Shown here: in pieces, positions 1-7,982 of the stretch
Numbering within the stretch: position 1 is the first letter of the stretch
How the letters are laid out: each line of letters begins with the position of its first letter
DNA from: JALZHR01 sp036389695
GTDB taxonomy: Bacteria > Acidobacteriota > Blastocatellia > Pyrinomonadales > Pyrinomonadaceae
Length of the DNA stretch: 24,496 nt
Direction of reading: 5' to 3'
Assembly (NCBI GenBank): GCA_036389695.1
Contig: DASVWG010000504.1
Location: 1 to 24,496 of the forward strand
Notes under the pieces: generated by a model
What the model saw: only the letters and a program-made list of their open reading frames with translations
Database searches by the model: none
Told to the model about the DNA's origin: nothing
Made by a program: the position numbers and the translations under genes

Positions 1-1529
1 CGGATGAAAACCTTACCCGTGTTCGGGATATTGCTTTCCTTCGTCTTACCGCCAACCGAGAAATTCAGATAAAAATTGTCAGCCAGTTTATAATCTGCTC
101 CAAAAGAACCTATCCAATCGTGCGAAGAAGTCCGCCCAGCATAACGCTCCTCGCTAAAAACGCCTTCCAGATTGACCGACCATTTTGGAACACCAATTCG
201 CAGCCGCGTTCCGAAAAGCTTCGAGTCCTTGGTCGTAAACTGTCCGGCGACCAGCGGATTCGGAACGGTTTCCTTTACACGGCGACGGTAATGGAAAATC
301 AACTGCGGCTGGATACAGCGGTTGTCTTCATCCATTAACTCTACGTCATCGCAACGAAAGGCTCGCAAGCCTTCAAAACCGTAGGCGAGCGATGCCCACA
401 AGCCTTCGCCGTTATCGACGAACTTACTGCTGTCGCCGGTTTTACTAATCCAGCTTTTGGCTCCGCCGATGACAAAACTTGACCGCCCGAAATTTCGCTT
501 TTTCGACGCACCGATACATTCTTTTTTGTAACGTTCGCGAAATCCATTATCCAAAAGGCGTGTGATTTCCTGTTGAATTCTGTCTTCTTGCTCGCCGGTT
601 ATATCGTCCTCGTTAGCGGGCACAAAGCCTAAGATGTTGATAGTTGCCTGACGCTGAATTTCTTTCGTCAAATCCAGAAAACATTGGTCTAATCTTTGAT
701 CCATTCGCGGGTCGCCGTAATCAAATATAGTAAAGTGCAGTCCGGTTCCGATGCGCGCCGACTTATCTTCGCTGCTGGCGCCTTTTGTGGTCGCCAAAGA
801 ATATTGGATACGAGAAAAAAATCGTTCAAGGCTGAAGCGTGGTATTCGAAAGCCGTCTTTATCCTTTTTAAAGTTGTTCTCTTTATCCTTTTTAAAGTTC
901 CGATAATCGCTAAGCGTTAATCTGCCGCGCGAGAGCAACAGATAAGGCGCCATATCAAAGGCAACGCCGTTTTGAATGTTGCCGTTCTCGTCCAGACTGT
1001 TTATCAATTTAGCAACAAACTCGCGTGGACTCGTCGGACGGACGACGCTTTGCGGGTTGAGTCCTAGAATTGTAAATCCTGGCGATTCGGGGATGCTTAA
1101 ATCGAGAGCTTCTGTTTTTGCTTCTTTCTTTTCTTCAGGCGTAATGGGCTTAACGGTTGGCGTCGGTGTCGGTGTCACAGCAGCATTGCCTCCCGCTGAT
1201 TGACCACTTGAAGCCGTGAATGTAATTTCGAGACCGTTCTGAACGGTTTGACACAATGCTTCAGTGTTAGGGGCGGGCTTAAAAGAATAAATAACGTTGT
1301 TTCCGTCAAACCTTACACTGACATTCTGTAAATCCGGCGCTTCCGGCTGCAATGCTCCTGCCACAATCACTTCGTATCTGCCGTTCAATGTTCGAACTTT
1401 ACAGACGGCTGAACCGGCTTGCGGCGAGCCGAAATTGATTTTCACAGTCGCAGTTTGAGCAATGCTTTCGGCTGCTGCCGACAGCATCATTGCTGCAAAT
1501 AATAAAAGAAAGTAAATTTTTGTTCTCAT
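1..1529 (-). CDS. Exported, probable outer-membrane protein (3' end beyond window)
   Basis: An uninterrupted minus-strand frame runs from ATG at 1529 to the left edge, giving about 509 codons with no stop, so the C-terminus lies outside the window. The N-terminus is a clear signal peptide (MRTKIYFLLLFAAMMLSAAA, cleavage probably after the following ESIAQ). Residues about 25-110 look like a small beta-rich domain, followed by a Thr/Pro linker (TPTPTPTVKP) near 120. The last 150 visible residues alternate polar and hydrophobic positions (for example QLIFHYRRR, FGTRLRIGVPKW, FYLNFSVGG), as in outer-membrane beta-barrels. I do not recognise a named family. The start overlaps the stop of the upstream 133-residue gene as ATGA, so the two are probably translated together. 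An 8-residue unit (NFKKDKEN / NFKKDKDG) is tandemly duplicated near 857-899. The barrel call is inference. Confidence 0.75.
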   Translation of the reverse strand, partial: MRTKIYFLLLFAAMMLSAAAESIAQTATVKINFGSPQAGSAVCKVRTLNGRYEVIVAGALQPEAPDLQNVSVRFDGNNVIYSFKPAPNTEALCQTVQNGLEITFTASSGQSAGGNAAVTPTPTPTVKPITPEEKKEAKTEALDLSIPESPGFTILGLNPQSVVRPTSPREFVAKLINSLDENGNIQNGVAFDMAPYLLLSRGRLTLSDYRNFKKDKENNFKKDKDGFRIPRFSLERFFSRIQYSLATTKGASSEDKSARIGTGLHFTIFDYGDPRMDQRLDQCFLDLTKEIQRQATINILGFVPANEDDITGEQEDRIQQEITRLLDNGFRERYKKECIGASKKRNFGRSSFVIGGAKSWISKTGDSSKFVDNGEGLWASLAYGFEGLRAFRCDDVELMDEDNRCIQPQLIFHYRRRVKETVPNPLVAGQFTTKDSKLFGTRLRIGVPKWSVNLEGVFSEERYAGRTSSHDWIGSFGADYKLADNFYLNFSVGGKTKESNIPNTGKVFI

Positions 1530-1927
1530 GTTACATTCAACCTCACTTTGTCACCGATAAAGCTGATTGAGTCAAGATTCGTCTTGAATTGTATGTCGCC
1601 CCCGCTTACAATCTTATTTTTTTGTTTAATTTTGATTGAAAGAAACCAGTCTCCGCTGTCGGTTTCTTCATCGTCAGCCACAAAGACGCGAAAACGGATA
1701 AAGCGGTCATCTAAATCACTAACATCGTTTTCAAATGGAATATTAAAACTTCCCTTAGGGTTATCCACTTCACCCCCTGAATCGCCGATAACTACAGATT
1801 TGGTATCAGCTTTATTAAAAAGCCGAATTTTGAAAGTTCCTCGAATAAGATCATTAGGTTTGAAGGCATTAATTTCAAATACAGGTTGCCCATCACCTGC
1901 TTTAAGTTCAGCAACTTTGTCTGCCAT
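1526..1927 (-). CDS. Hypothetical 133-residue beta-rich protein
   Basis: Starts MADKVAELKAGDG at 1927 behind a strong Shine-Dalgarno (AAAAGGAG about 8 bases before ATG), which fixes the start. The protein has no signal peptide or membrane segment. It is acidic, and its alternating pattern (IRGTFKIRLFNKAD, RFIRFRVFVADDE, WFLSIKIKQKN) suggests a beta-sandwich-like fold. I do not recognise the family. It is the first gene of a two-gene unit; its TGA overlaps the ATG of the exported protein downstream, which suggests that the two work together. The base composition of both genes is more AT-rich than the rest of the window, which may mean they are accessory or transferred. That origin is inference. 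Confidence 0.75.
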   Translation of the reverse strand: MADKVAELKAGDGQPVFEINAFKPNDLIRGTFKIRLFNKADTKSVVIGDSGGEVDNPKGSFNIPFENDVSDLDDRFIRFRVFVADDEETDSGDWFLSIKIKQKNKIVSGGDIQFKTNLDSISFIGDKVRLNVT

Positions 1928-2286
1928 AAAATTTTCTCCTTTTAATATAGTAAGACATTGAAACGGTCATACTTGAAAGAAATAAATTACAACCGTATTT
2001 CAGAAAAAAATGTTAATTTACGAGGTTTACAAGTTTTGAAATTGCTAACCGAGTAAACCAGTTTGATTGTGCGACAACTGCCCAGATTCAGTGACCAAAA
2101 ATTTCTTGGCTACTGTAATATGACTAAGATTGGCGAAACCTTACACTTTTTAAAAAAATTTTTGCAAGAAAATCTGCTAAGCAGCAAAAATATTTTTTAA
2201 GAGCGAATTCGGAGGCAGAAAAGAGGCGAGCCGAGTTTGGTTTACTCGCTCGCCAGCCTGCAGTTTGAAGTGGGAGATACTTTATT
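1928..2286. other. Intergenic stretch, AT-rich, with promoter region of the 133-residue gene
   Basis: There is no convincing gene in these 359 bases. The left part must hold the leader and promoter of the minus-strand gene ending at 1526; I see the Shine-Dalgarno but no textbook -35/-10 pair. A 10-base sequence at 2051-2060 (GAGTAAACCA) recurs inverted at 2238-2247, inside the hairpin near 2225-2254. The middle, around 2140-2200, is very A/T-rich. Confidence 0.5.
2225..2254 (-). terminator. Probable terminator hairpin after the aminotransferase gene
   Basis: The sequence GGCGAG-C-CGAG (2225-2235) pairs with CTCGCTCGCC (2245-2254), giving a 10-pair stem with one bulge and a 9-base loop. It lies about 30 bases beyond the stop codon of the minus-strand aminotransferase. 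The run of T on the minus strand after it is short (CTCTTTTC), so termination strength is uncertain. Confidence 0.45.
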
Positions 2287-3642
2287 TTAGATTGATGCAG
2301 CGATTGCTTCGTCGAAAATTTCGAGCGCGACGTCGACGTTTTCTTTCGTTAGAATCAGCGGCGGCGACCAGCGGATTGTCGAAGCGCCGCAGCCGAGGAT
2401 GATTAAGCCGCGGTTGAAGCATTCCATTTCGATTTTATCGCGCAGTTCGGGTGCGGGTTTTAAAGTTTCCTTGTCGGTGACGAACTCGACGCCGAGCATT
2501 AAGCCCAAGCCGCGAACGTCGCCGATGACGTCGTATTTTGTTTGCAGTTTTTGTAAGCCCGCCTTTAAATATTCGCCGACGTTGGCGGAGTTTTCCGTTA
2601 AGCCGTTTTCCAGCAGTTCAATCGTTTTTAAAGCCGCGGCGATGCAGACGGGATTGCCGCCGAAGGTCGAGGCGTGCGCGCCTTTGCCCCAGTTCATGAT
2701 GCTTTCTTTGGCGATGCAGATGCCGATGGGCAAGCCGGAGCCGATGCCTTTGGCGAGGCACATCACGTCGGGCGCGACGCCGGAATGCTCGATGGCGAAC
2801 ATTTTTCCGGTTCTGCCCATGCCGGATTGGACTTCGTCGACAATCATCACGATGCCGTGTTCGTCGCAGATGCGGCGAATCGCCTTTAAAAATTCGAACG
2901 GCGCGGGAACGTAGCCGCCTTCGCCCTGCACGGCTTCGACGACGATGGCGGCGACTTCGTCGGGCGGCGTCGTGGTTTTGAAAATGCGGTCTTCAATCCA
3001 CGCGATGCAGTCGCGCGTGATGGTTTCCTCGTCGGTCGGCAGATTGCTGGCGAAATGACGGAATTTATTCGGGAACGGGACGTGAATGACGTCGAGCGCC
3101 TGTCGCATAAAGCCGCGTCTTTGCGCCGCTTTGGAAGAAGTTAAGCTTAAAGCGCCGAGCGTTCTGCCGTGAAACGAGCCGAAAAACGAGATGAATTTCT
3201 GGCGGCGCGTGTGATGCATCGCCACTTTCAGAGCGGTTTCGACGGCTTCCGCGCCCGAGTTGGCAAAATGCGTTCTCGTTTCGCCTTCAATCGGGCAAAT
3301 CTCGTCAAGCTTCTGCGCGAGCGCGGGCATCTGTCGATAGTAAAAATCCGTGCCGCACATATGAATTAAAGTTGCGGCTTGGTCAGAAATCGCCTTGACG
3401 ATTTCGGGATGGCAATGTCCGGTCGAGCAGACCGCGACGCCCGCGTTGCAATCGAGAAAGACGTTCCCGTCGGCGTCTTCAATCCACACGCCGTAGCCTT
3501 TTTCGGCAACGAGTTTATAATCCGGGCGCGGATACGAAGGCGTGACGTATCGCGCGTCGGCTTCGATGATTTCTCTGCCTTTCGGTCCGGGCAATTCGGT
3601 TTTGATAATCGGTTTTTGCAGCTCGCTGGCTGTTGGTGTCAT
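2287..3642 (-). CDS. Class-III PLP aminotransferase (4-aminobutyrate / acetylornithine aminotransferase family)
   Basis: This 451-residue protein has the full fold-type I class-III pattern. The PLP phosphate-binding SGAEA is at 129-133, the FHGRTLGAL stretch at 157-165, EAVQGEGG near 236-243, the cofactor-contacting Asp in IVDEVQSGMGRTG (D269), the Schiff-base lysine K298 in LAKGIGSGLPIG, and HASTFGGNP at 323-331. Family members move an amino group from omega-amino acids such as 4-aminobutyrate or acetylornithine to 2-oxoglutarate; some relatives are amino-acid racemases. The sequence alone does not decide the substrate, so I give no symbol. Length is normal for the family, with a slightly long N-terminus. 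The start is supported by a GAGGAG Shine-Dalgarno. It is monocistronic and divergent from the thioredoxin-fold gene at 3919. Confidence 0.92.
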   Translation of the reverse strand: MTPTASELQKPIIKTELPGPKGREIIEADARYVTPSYPRPDYKLVAEKGYGVWIEDADGNVFLDCNAGVAVCSTGHCHPEIVKAISDQAATLIHMCGTDFYYRQMPALAQKLDEICPIEGETRTHFANSGAEAVETALKVAMHHTRRQKFISFFGSFHGRTLGALSLTSSKAAQRRGFMRQALDVIHVPFPNKFRHFASNLPTDEETITRDCIAWIEDRIFKTTTPPDEVAAIVVEAVQGEGGYVPAPFEFLKAIRRICDEHGIVMIVDEVQSGMGRTGKMFAIEHSGVAPDVMCLAKGIGSGLPIGICIAKESIMNWGKGAHASTFGGNPVCIAAALKTIELLENGLTENSANVGEYLKAGLQKLQTKYDVIGDVRGLGLMLGVEFVTDKETLKPAPELRDKIEMECFNRGLIILGCGASTIRWSPPLILTKENVDVALEIFDEAIAASI

Positions 3643-3918
3643 AAATTTCTCCTCAAAAAATTTTATTGAAATGGTTTAGCTGACGAAAAAAAATCGTCGG
3701 GTGATTCGGTCTTGCCGGACGAATCCGGCGCTAAACGTCGAAAAATTCGGGAGAGAAATCTAGTCGCCCGCGAAAAGATTCGGGCGCGTGACAACAGGTC
3801 TTAATTTGGCGATTGAACGCGGCGTCATAAAAGGCAAGAATTACGCCATTAATATAACAAAACTAACGGAAACTTCCAAATTTTTGCTTAACCCCGAAGC
3901 GCAGGGTAAACTGAAAAT
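3643..3918. promoter_or_regulatory. Divergent promoter region with three small hairpins
   Basis: This 276-base spacer between two divergent genes contains three inverted repeats. GACGA/TCGTC lies at 3682-3698, with a loop of seven A on the plus strand. GCCGGA-CGAA-TCCGGC at 3714-3729 is a perfect 6-pair stem. CGCCCG/CGGGCG lies at 3765-3786. The first two would fall in the leader of the minus-strand aminotransferase mRNA if transcription starts upstream of them. No clear -35/-10 pair was found. A regulatory role is inference. Confidence 0.35.
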
Positions 3919-5970
3919 ATGCAAAGTCCGAAAAAATACACTAATCATTTAATCAACGAAACGAGTCCTTATCTGCTTCAGCACGCGCATAATCCGGTCG
4001 ATTGGTATGCGTGGGGCGAGGAAGCCTTTGCGAAAGCGCGCGCCGAGGACAAGCCGCTTCTGGTCAGCATCGGCTATTCGGCGTGTCACTGGTGTCACGT
4101 GATGGAACACGAATCGTTTGAAGACGAGCAGACCGCCGCGATTATGAACGAGCATTTCGTCAACATCAAAGTCGATATGGAGGAGCGTCCGGACGTTGAC
4201 CAGATTTATATGAACTTTGTGCAGTTGACGACCGGACACGGCGGCTGGCCGATGAATGTTTTCATTACGCCCGACAAGATTCCGTTTTTCGGCGGCACAT
4301 ATTTTCCGCCCGCGCCGCGCTATCAAATGCCGAGCTGGCAGCAGGTTTTGGTGAGCGTGGCGCAGGCTTATCGCGATAAACGCGACGAATTGCTTCATTC
4401 GGCAAACGAGGTTCTGGGCGAGATGCGCCGCGTCGGGCTGGCGGAATCAGGCGCGGGCACTTTGAGCTTAGACCAGATGGATGCGGCTTTTTTGAGCTTT
4501 ACGCGGACGTTTGACGCGACGAACGGCGGTTTCGGCGGCGCGCCGAAGTTTCCGCCGTCGATGTCTATGGAATTTTTGCTGCGCTATTTTTACCGCACGA
4601 AAGACGAAAAAGCGCTGGAAATGGTCACGCATACCTGCGCGAAAATGGCGCACGGCGGAATGTATGACCAGCTCGGCGGCGGTTTTCATCGCTATTCGGT
4701 CGATGCCGTCTGGCTCGTGCCGCATTTTGAGAAAATGCTGTATGACAACGCGCAGCTGGCGCGCGTTTACCTGCACGTTTATCAGGTGACGAAGGACGAA
4801 TTTTATAAACGCATCGCCGTCGAGACGCTCGAATACGTCAGGCGCGAAATGTTTGACGCGAAAGGCGGCTTTTATTCGACGCAGGACGCCGACAGCGAAG
4901 GCGTGGAAGGAAAGTTTTTTGTCTGGACGCCGCAAGAGGTCGAAGAAATTCTGGACGAGCGCGAGGCGCAGATTTTTAATTTTTATTACGACGTTTCGGA
5001 AGAAGGAAATTTTGAAGAGAAAAATATTCTGAACGTCAATTACACGATTGAATCGACCGCCAGAGCCTTAAAAATTTCGGAAGCGGAACTCATCGAAACG
5101 CTCGAACGCGGGCGGAAAAAGCTTTTTGCCGAAAGGGAAAAGCGCATTAAGCCTTTCCGCGACGAAAAAATTCTGACCGCCTGGAACGGCTTGATGATGG
5201 CGGCTTTTGCCGAAGCGAGCGCGATTCTGGAAAACACGGAGTATCTGGAAATCGCTCGCCGTAATGCCGATTTTATTTTGGAAAATCTGCAAACGGGCGG
5301 TTATCTGCTCCGGACTTACAAGGACGGCAAAGCGAAATTAAATGCTTATCTCGAAGATTACGCCAATTTCGCCGACGCTTTGCTGGAGCTTTATCAGGTT
5401 TCCGGCGAAACGAAATATTTAGCGGAAGCGCGGCGTTTGGCGGATTTGATGATTACGGAATTCTGGGACGAAGACGGCGGCGGATTTTTCTTTACGGCGA
5501 ACAATCACGAAGAGCTTATCGTCCGAAACAAGGATTATTACGACAACGCCACGCCCTCGGGAAATTCCGTCGCGGCGGACGTTTTGCTGAAGCTCGCAAA
5601 GCTGGCGGGCGACGAAAAATACGAGCGCTTTGCCGTCACGGTTCTGCGTCTCGTCGCGTCGCAGATTCGCCGTTATCCGAACGGTTTCGGACGTGCTTTG
5701 TCCGCGCTGGAGTTTTATCTTAATCCGACCAGAGAAATCGTGATTATCGGCGAAAAGGGAAGCGAGCTGGAAAGGGAAATCTGGCGCGAATATCTGCCGA
5801 ATAAAGTGGTTGTTTTAAACGAAACCGAAGGCAAAGACGCCGAAATCGTCCCGCTTTTGCAGGAAAGAAAAATGATTGAAAATCAGCCGACGGCTTACGT
5901 CTGCCAAAATTTTACCTGTCAAAAACCCGTAACGACGGTCGAAGAACTGCGAGAGCAGCTTACGACCTGA
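3919..5970 (+). CDS. Thioredoxin-domain protein of the YyaL / SPATA20 (DUF255) family
   Basis: The 683 residues match the usual length of this family. The N-terminal third is a thioredoxin-like domain whose opening motifs are typical: NETSPYLLQHAHNPVDWYAW at about 14-32, a redox CHWC (C56, C59) in SACHWCHVME, VDMEERPDVD at about 85-94, and GGWPMNVFITP near 109-118. The C-terminal two thirds resemble an alpha/alpha-toroid of the N-acylglucosamine-2-epimerase type (GGFGGAPKFPPS near 202-213, HFEKMLYDNAQLAR, LTAWNGLMMAAFAEA). The real substrate of the family is not established; a redox or sugar-related role has been suggested. No signal peptide, so it is cytoplasmic. The Shine-Dalgarno is weak. 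It is followed by a strong terminator. Confidence 0.93.
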   Translation: MQSPKKYTNHLINETSPYLLQHAHNPVDWYAWGEEAFAKARAEDKPLLVSIGYSACHWCHVMEHESFEDEQTAAIMNEHFVNIKVDMEERPDVDQIYMNFVQLTTGHGGWPMNVFITPDKIPFFGGTYFPPAPRYQMPSWQQVLVSVAQAYRDKRDELLHSANEVLGEMRRVGLAESGAGTLSLDQMDAAFLSFTRTFDATNGGFGGAPKFPPSMSMEFLLRYFYRTKDEKALEMVTHTCAKMAHGGMYDQLGGGFHRYSVDAVWLVPHFEKMLYDNAQLARVYLHVYQVTKDEFYKRIAVETLEYVRREMFDAKGGFYSTQDADSEGVEGKFFVWTPQEVEEILDEREAQIFNFYYDVSEEGNFEEKNILNVNYTIESTARALKISEAELIETLERGRKKLFAEREKRIKPFRDEKILTAWNGLMMAAFAEASAILENTEYLEIARRNADFILENLQTGGYLLRTYKDGKAKLNAYLEDYANFADALLELYQVSGETKYLAEARRLADLMITEFWDEDGGGFFFTANNHEELIVRNKDYYDNATPSGNSVAADVLLKLAKLAGDEKYERFAVTVLRLVASQIRRYPNGFGRALSALEFYLNPTREIVIIGEKGSELEREIWREYLPNKVVVLNETEGKDAEIVPLLQERKMIENQPTAYVCQNFTCQKPVTTVEELREQLTT

Positions 5971-6040
5971 AAAACTTAAAACACAAAGTAAGACGATGAT
6001 AAAAAAAGAACCGGCTTAAAAAGAAATTACCGGACATTAA

Positions 6041-6070
6041 AAAAGCACGTTGCCGGAGCAGCGTGCTTTT
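6041..6070. terminator. Bidirectional intrinsic terminator
   Basis: AAAAGCACG (6041-6049) pairs with CGTGCTTTT (6062-6070). The stem continues through T-G, T-A, G-C and C-G pairs to a CGGA loop, giving about 13 pairs. A-runs on one side and T-runs on the other suit both strands. It lies between the convergent genes ending at 5970 (plus) and 6099 (minus) and probably ends both transcripts. Confidence 0.85.
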
Positions 6071-6098
6071 CCAAAAATAAAAAAACCGAGATGAAAAT

Positions 6099-6407
6099 CT
6101 ACGGCTTTTTATTGGCGTTTGTCATTGTGTTGGCGGCTTTATTCATGGTTTCGGCGGCTTTGTTCATTGTTTCCGCCGCTTTATTCATGGTTTCGTTCGC
6201 CTTCGTGTTCATGTTCGACGTATTCGCGTTTCCTGAATTCACATTCATCGGCGTCGAAGTATTCGCTGGCGTCGAAACGTTCATCGGCGTCGCGTTATTT
6301 GTAGCATTTCTGGCATTATTGCCGGCATTATTGCCCGCTTCCGGTCCGCAAGCGGCGCCTAAAGCGGCAACTGCCAAAAGTGCTGAAAGAGCTAAAGTCT
6401 TTTTCAT
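6099..6407 (-). CDS. Small Asn-rich lipoprotein with 7-residue repeats
   Basis: A 102-residue protein that begins MKKTLALSALLAVAALGAAC, a lipoprotein-type signal peptide with the probable lipidated Cys at residue 20. The mature part is low-complexity (NN, NAT, NVSTP, NTS) and then carries three copies of a 7-residue unit (ETMNKAA), encoded by 21-base tandem repeats at about 6133-6195. Heptad spacing with M and A suggests a helical, possibly coiled-coil tail, loosely like small envelope lipoproteins such as Lpp; that comparison is by pattern only. The start has a CAGGAGAA Shine-Dalgarno. Upstream lie a good promoter (6498-6526) and a perfect 12-base palindrome in the leader. I do not recognise a named family. 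Confidence 0.8.
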   Translation of the reverse strand: MKKTLALSALLAVAALGAACGPEAGNNAGNNARNATNNATPMNVSTPANTSTPMNVNSGNANTSNMNTKANETMNKAAETMNKAAETMNKAANTMTNANKKP

Positions 6408-6452
6408 TAAATTATATTCTCCTGTCTTCTCAAAATATATTTTGCGTTTACA

Positions 6453-6464
6453 GCTTCTAGAAGC
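6453..6464. promoter_or_regulatory. 12-base perfect palindrome in the lipoprotein leader
   Basis: GCTTCTAGAAGC lies between the probable -10 box at 6498-6503 and the lipoprotein start at 6407, about 34 bases downstream of the -10. It could be a repressor operator or a leader hairpin. The sequence does not decide which. Confidence 0.35.
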
Positions 6465-6497
6465 CGTTTCCTGACACTTTATCTAGGAACATTGGAC

Positions 6498-6526
6498 AAT
6501 ATAATTATCTAGCCTTTTATAGTCAA
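6498..6526 (-). promoter_or_regulatory. Sigma-70-like promoter for the small lipoprotein
   Basis: On the minus strand, TTGACT (6526-6521) and TATATT (6503-6498) are separated by exactly 17 bases. It lies about 90 bases upstream of the lipoprotein start and points towards it. This is the best-looking promoter in the window. The rest of 6408-6728 is an AT-rich spacer without a gene. Confidence 0.65.
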
Positions 6527-6637
6527 CCTAATACAAGTGAAAAAATTCCTTTTTTCAAACTTTTTTTGCATATTTTCGAAAAATTATTAATTAAGCGGAA
6601 AAAAAGACGAATTTGCCGCGATATTGCAAAACAATTG

Positions 6638-6666
6638 TTGACTTATTTTAACGCAAAAAGTTATCT
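6638..6666 (+). promoter_or_regulatory. Probable promoter of the GAF-GGDEF gene
   Basis: TTGACT (6638-6643) and TTATCT (6661-6666) are 17 bases apart, about 62 bases upstream of the start at 6729. The -10 is imperfect. Position and direction fit the GAF-GGDEF gene. Confidence 0.45.
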
Positions 6667-6728
6667 TCAAATGAGGGGAATTTTCCCCCGCAACCTCTCG
6701 CAAAAATCCTCTGCCTGCATTTTCCTTT

Positions 6729-7982
6729 ATGAAAATCTCCGAATTTCCGAAATTTAAAGAAAAATACCGTTCCGGCTACCTGATTCTGCCGCTGGTCTCG
6801 GTGCTGGCGCTGGTTTTGACGTTTTTTGTCTCGAATCAAAACTTCGCGTTCGAGCTGAAAACCGCCATTTTTCTGGCGATTACCTTTGCCTATCTGACTT
6901 TCTGCCTGCTGCTTTACATTCATCAGTCGAAAATCAATCAAAGCGTGAGCGTTTTTACCGAAGAAACGGAAGAAAAACTGCTCGCGCTCGAAGAAGCCAG
7001 CATGTTTTTCGGCGCGTCGCTCAAACCGCACGAGATGTTCCGCCTTGTCGCCAGCCGCATCAACGAGCTGATTCCTTTCGCGACTTGCGTTTTGTTTCTG
7101 CCGGACAAAGATAACACTCACCTGTGCGCTTCGCAGGCGGTCGGCGAAAACGCCGAAAAATTCGGCGGCTTGCAGATTGTTTCCAATGAAAGCCTGGCGT
7201 GGAAAACTTTTTTGCAGGGCGAAATCCGGACGGCGGGAAATCTTTTGTTTGAAAGGGATTTCGTTTCCGCTGACGTTCTGGCGACTTTAAAAAGCGCCGT
7301 CGGCGTGCCGCTCAAAGCGGAAGGCGAAGTTTTCGGCGTGCTGCTTCTTTACGCGAATCGCGAAAAGGCTTTCGATAAAAAATCGGTTGAATTAATCGAA
7401 GCCGTCGCCGCCAGAATTTCGCCGCTTTTCTTAAGCTCGATTGCTTTTGAGCGCAATCTGGAAAACGCTCTGACCGACAACCTGACGAGCCTGCCCAACG
7501 AGCGCGCCTTTTATCTGGTGCTGGAAAATCAAATCGCCGAATCGCAGCGCTACCGCGAACAGCGCCCGCTCGCCGTGCTTTCGATTGACATCCAGAATTT
7601 TGAAGAGATTAACAAACGTTTCGGTCACGTGCGCGGCGACCAGATTTTAAGCTACGCCGCGAAAATGATAAAAGGACAGCTGCGCCAGATGGATTTTCTC
7701 TCGCGCTCGACGGGCGACGAATTTCTCGCCGTCCTGCCGACCGCTTCCGAAGAAATCACCGAAATCATCATCAACCGCATCGGCAAAGCCTTCGATTTAA
7801 GCCCGTTTGAGCTAACGAAAAGCGAGCGCGAATTCATCAAGCTAAATTTCGGCGCCGCTTCCTTCCTCAAAGACGGCGAAACCGCGCAGGAACTCCTGCG
7901 CGCCGCCAATCTAAAAAAACAACAATCGAAAAAAACCGGCAAAAGCTCGATTCTCTGGTTCCCGCGCGAATACGTCAATTAA
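6729..7982 (+). CDS. Membrane-anchored GAF-GGDEF protein, probable diguanylate cyclase
   Basis: 417 residues. Two membrane helices lie at about 17-35 and 43-64, a GAF-type sensor domain at about 85-235, and a C-terminal GGDEF domain at about 245-410. Family signatures are LTSLPNERAF (252-261), the metal-site Asp in LSIDIQNFEEINKRFGH (D287), and GD at 303-304. The signature motif reads S-TGDEF (328-332), with Thr for the first Gly; SGDEF- and TGDEF-type variants can still be active. The inhibitory I-site R319-x-x-D322 sits at the correct distance, five residues before the motif. If active, it makes cyclic-di-GMP from two GTP in response to a ligand or redox input at the GAF domain. It is monocistronic, and its TAA is at the edge of a tandem-repeat array. 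Confidence 0.88.
   Translation: MKISEFPKFKEKYRSGYLILPLVSVLALVLTFFVSNQNFAFELKTAIFLAITFAYLTFCLLLYIHQSKINQSVSVFTEETEEKLLALEEASMFFGASLKPHEMFRLVASRINELIPFATCVLFLPDKDNTHLCASQAVGENAEKFGGLQIVSNESLAWKTFLQGEIRTAGNLLFERDFVSADVLATLKSAVGVPLKAEGEVFGVLLLYANREKAFDKKSVELIEAVAARISPLFLSSIAFERNLENALTDNLTSLPNERAFYLVLENQIAESQRYREQRPLAVLSIDIQNFEEINKRFGHVRGDQILSYAAKMIKGQLRQMDFLSRSTGDEFLAVLPTASEEITEIIINRIGKAFDLSPFELTKSEREFIKLNFGAASFLKDGETAQELLRAANLKKQQSKKTGKSSILWFPREYVN

Noticed and set aside
120..547. Small frames on both strands at the left edge
   Set aside because: They overlap the long open minus-strand frame from 1529, which has a signal peptide and a coherent protein pattern.
1548..1961. 137-residue plus-strand frame
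   Set aside because: Antisense to the 133-residue gene, which has a strong Shine-Dalgarno and operon coupling.
6566..6757. 63-residue plus-strand frame before the GAF-GGDEF gene
   Set aside because: Covers the probable promoter and leader; no Shine-Dalgarno and no sensible protein pattern.
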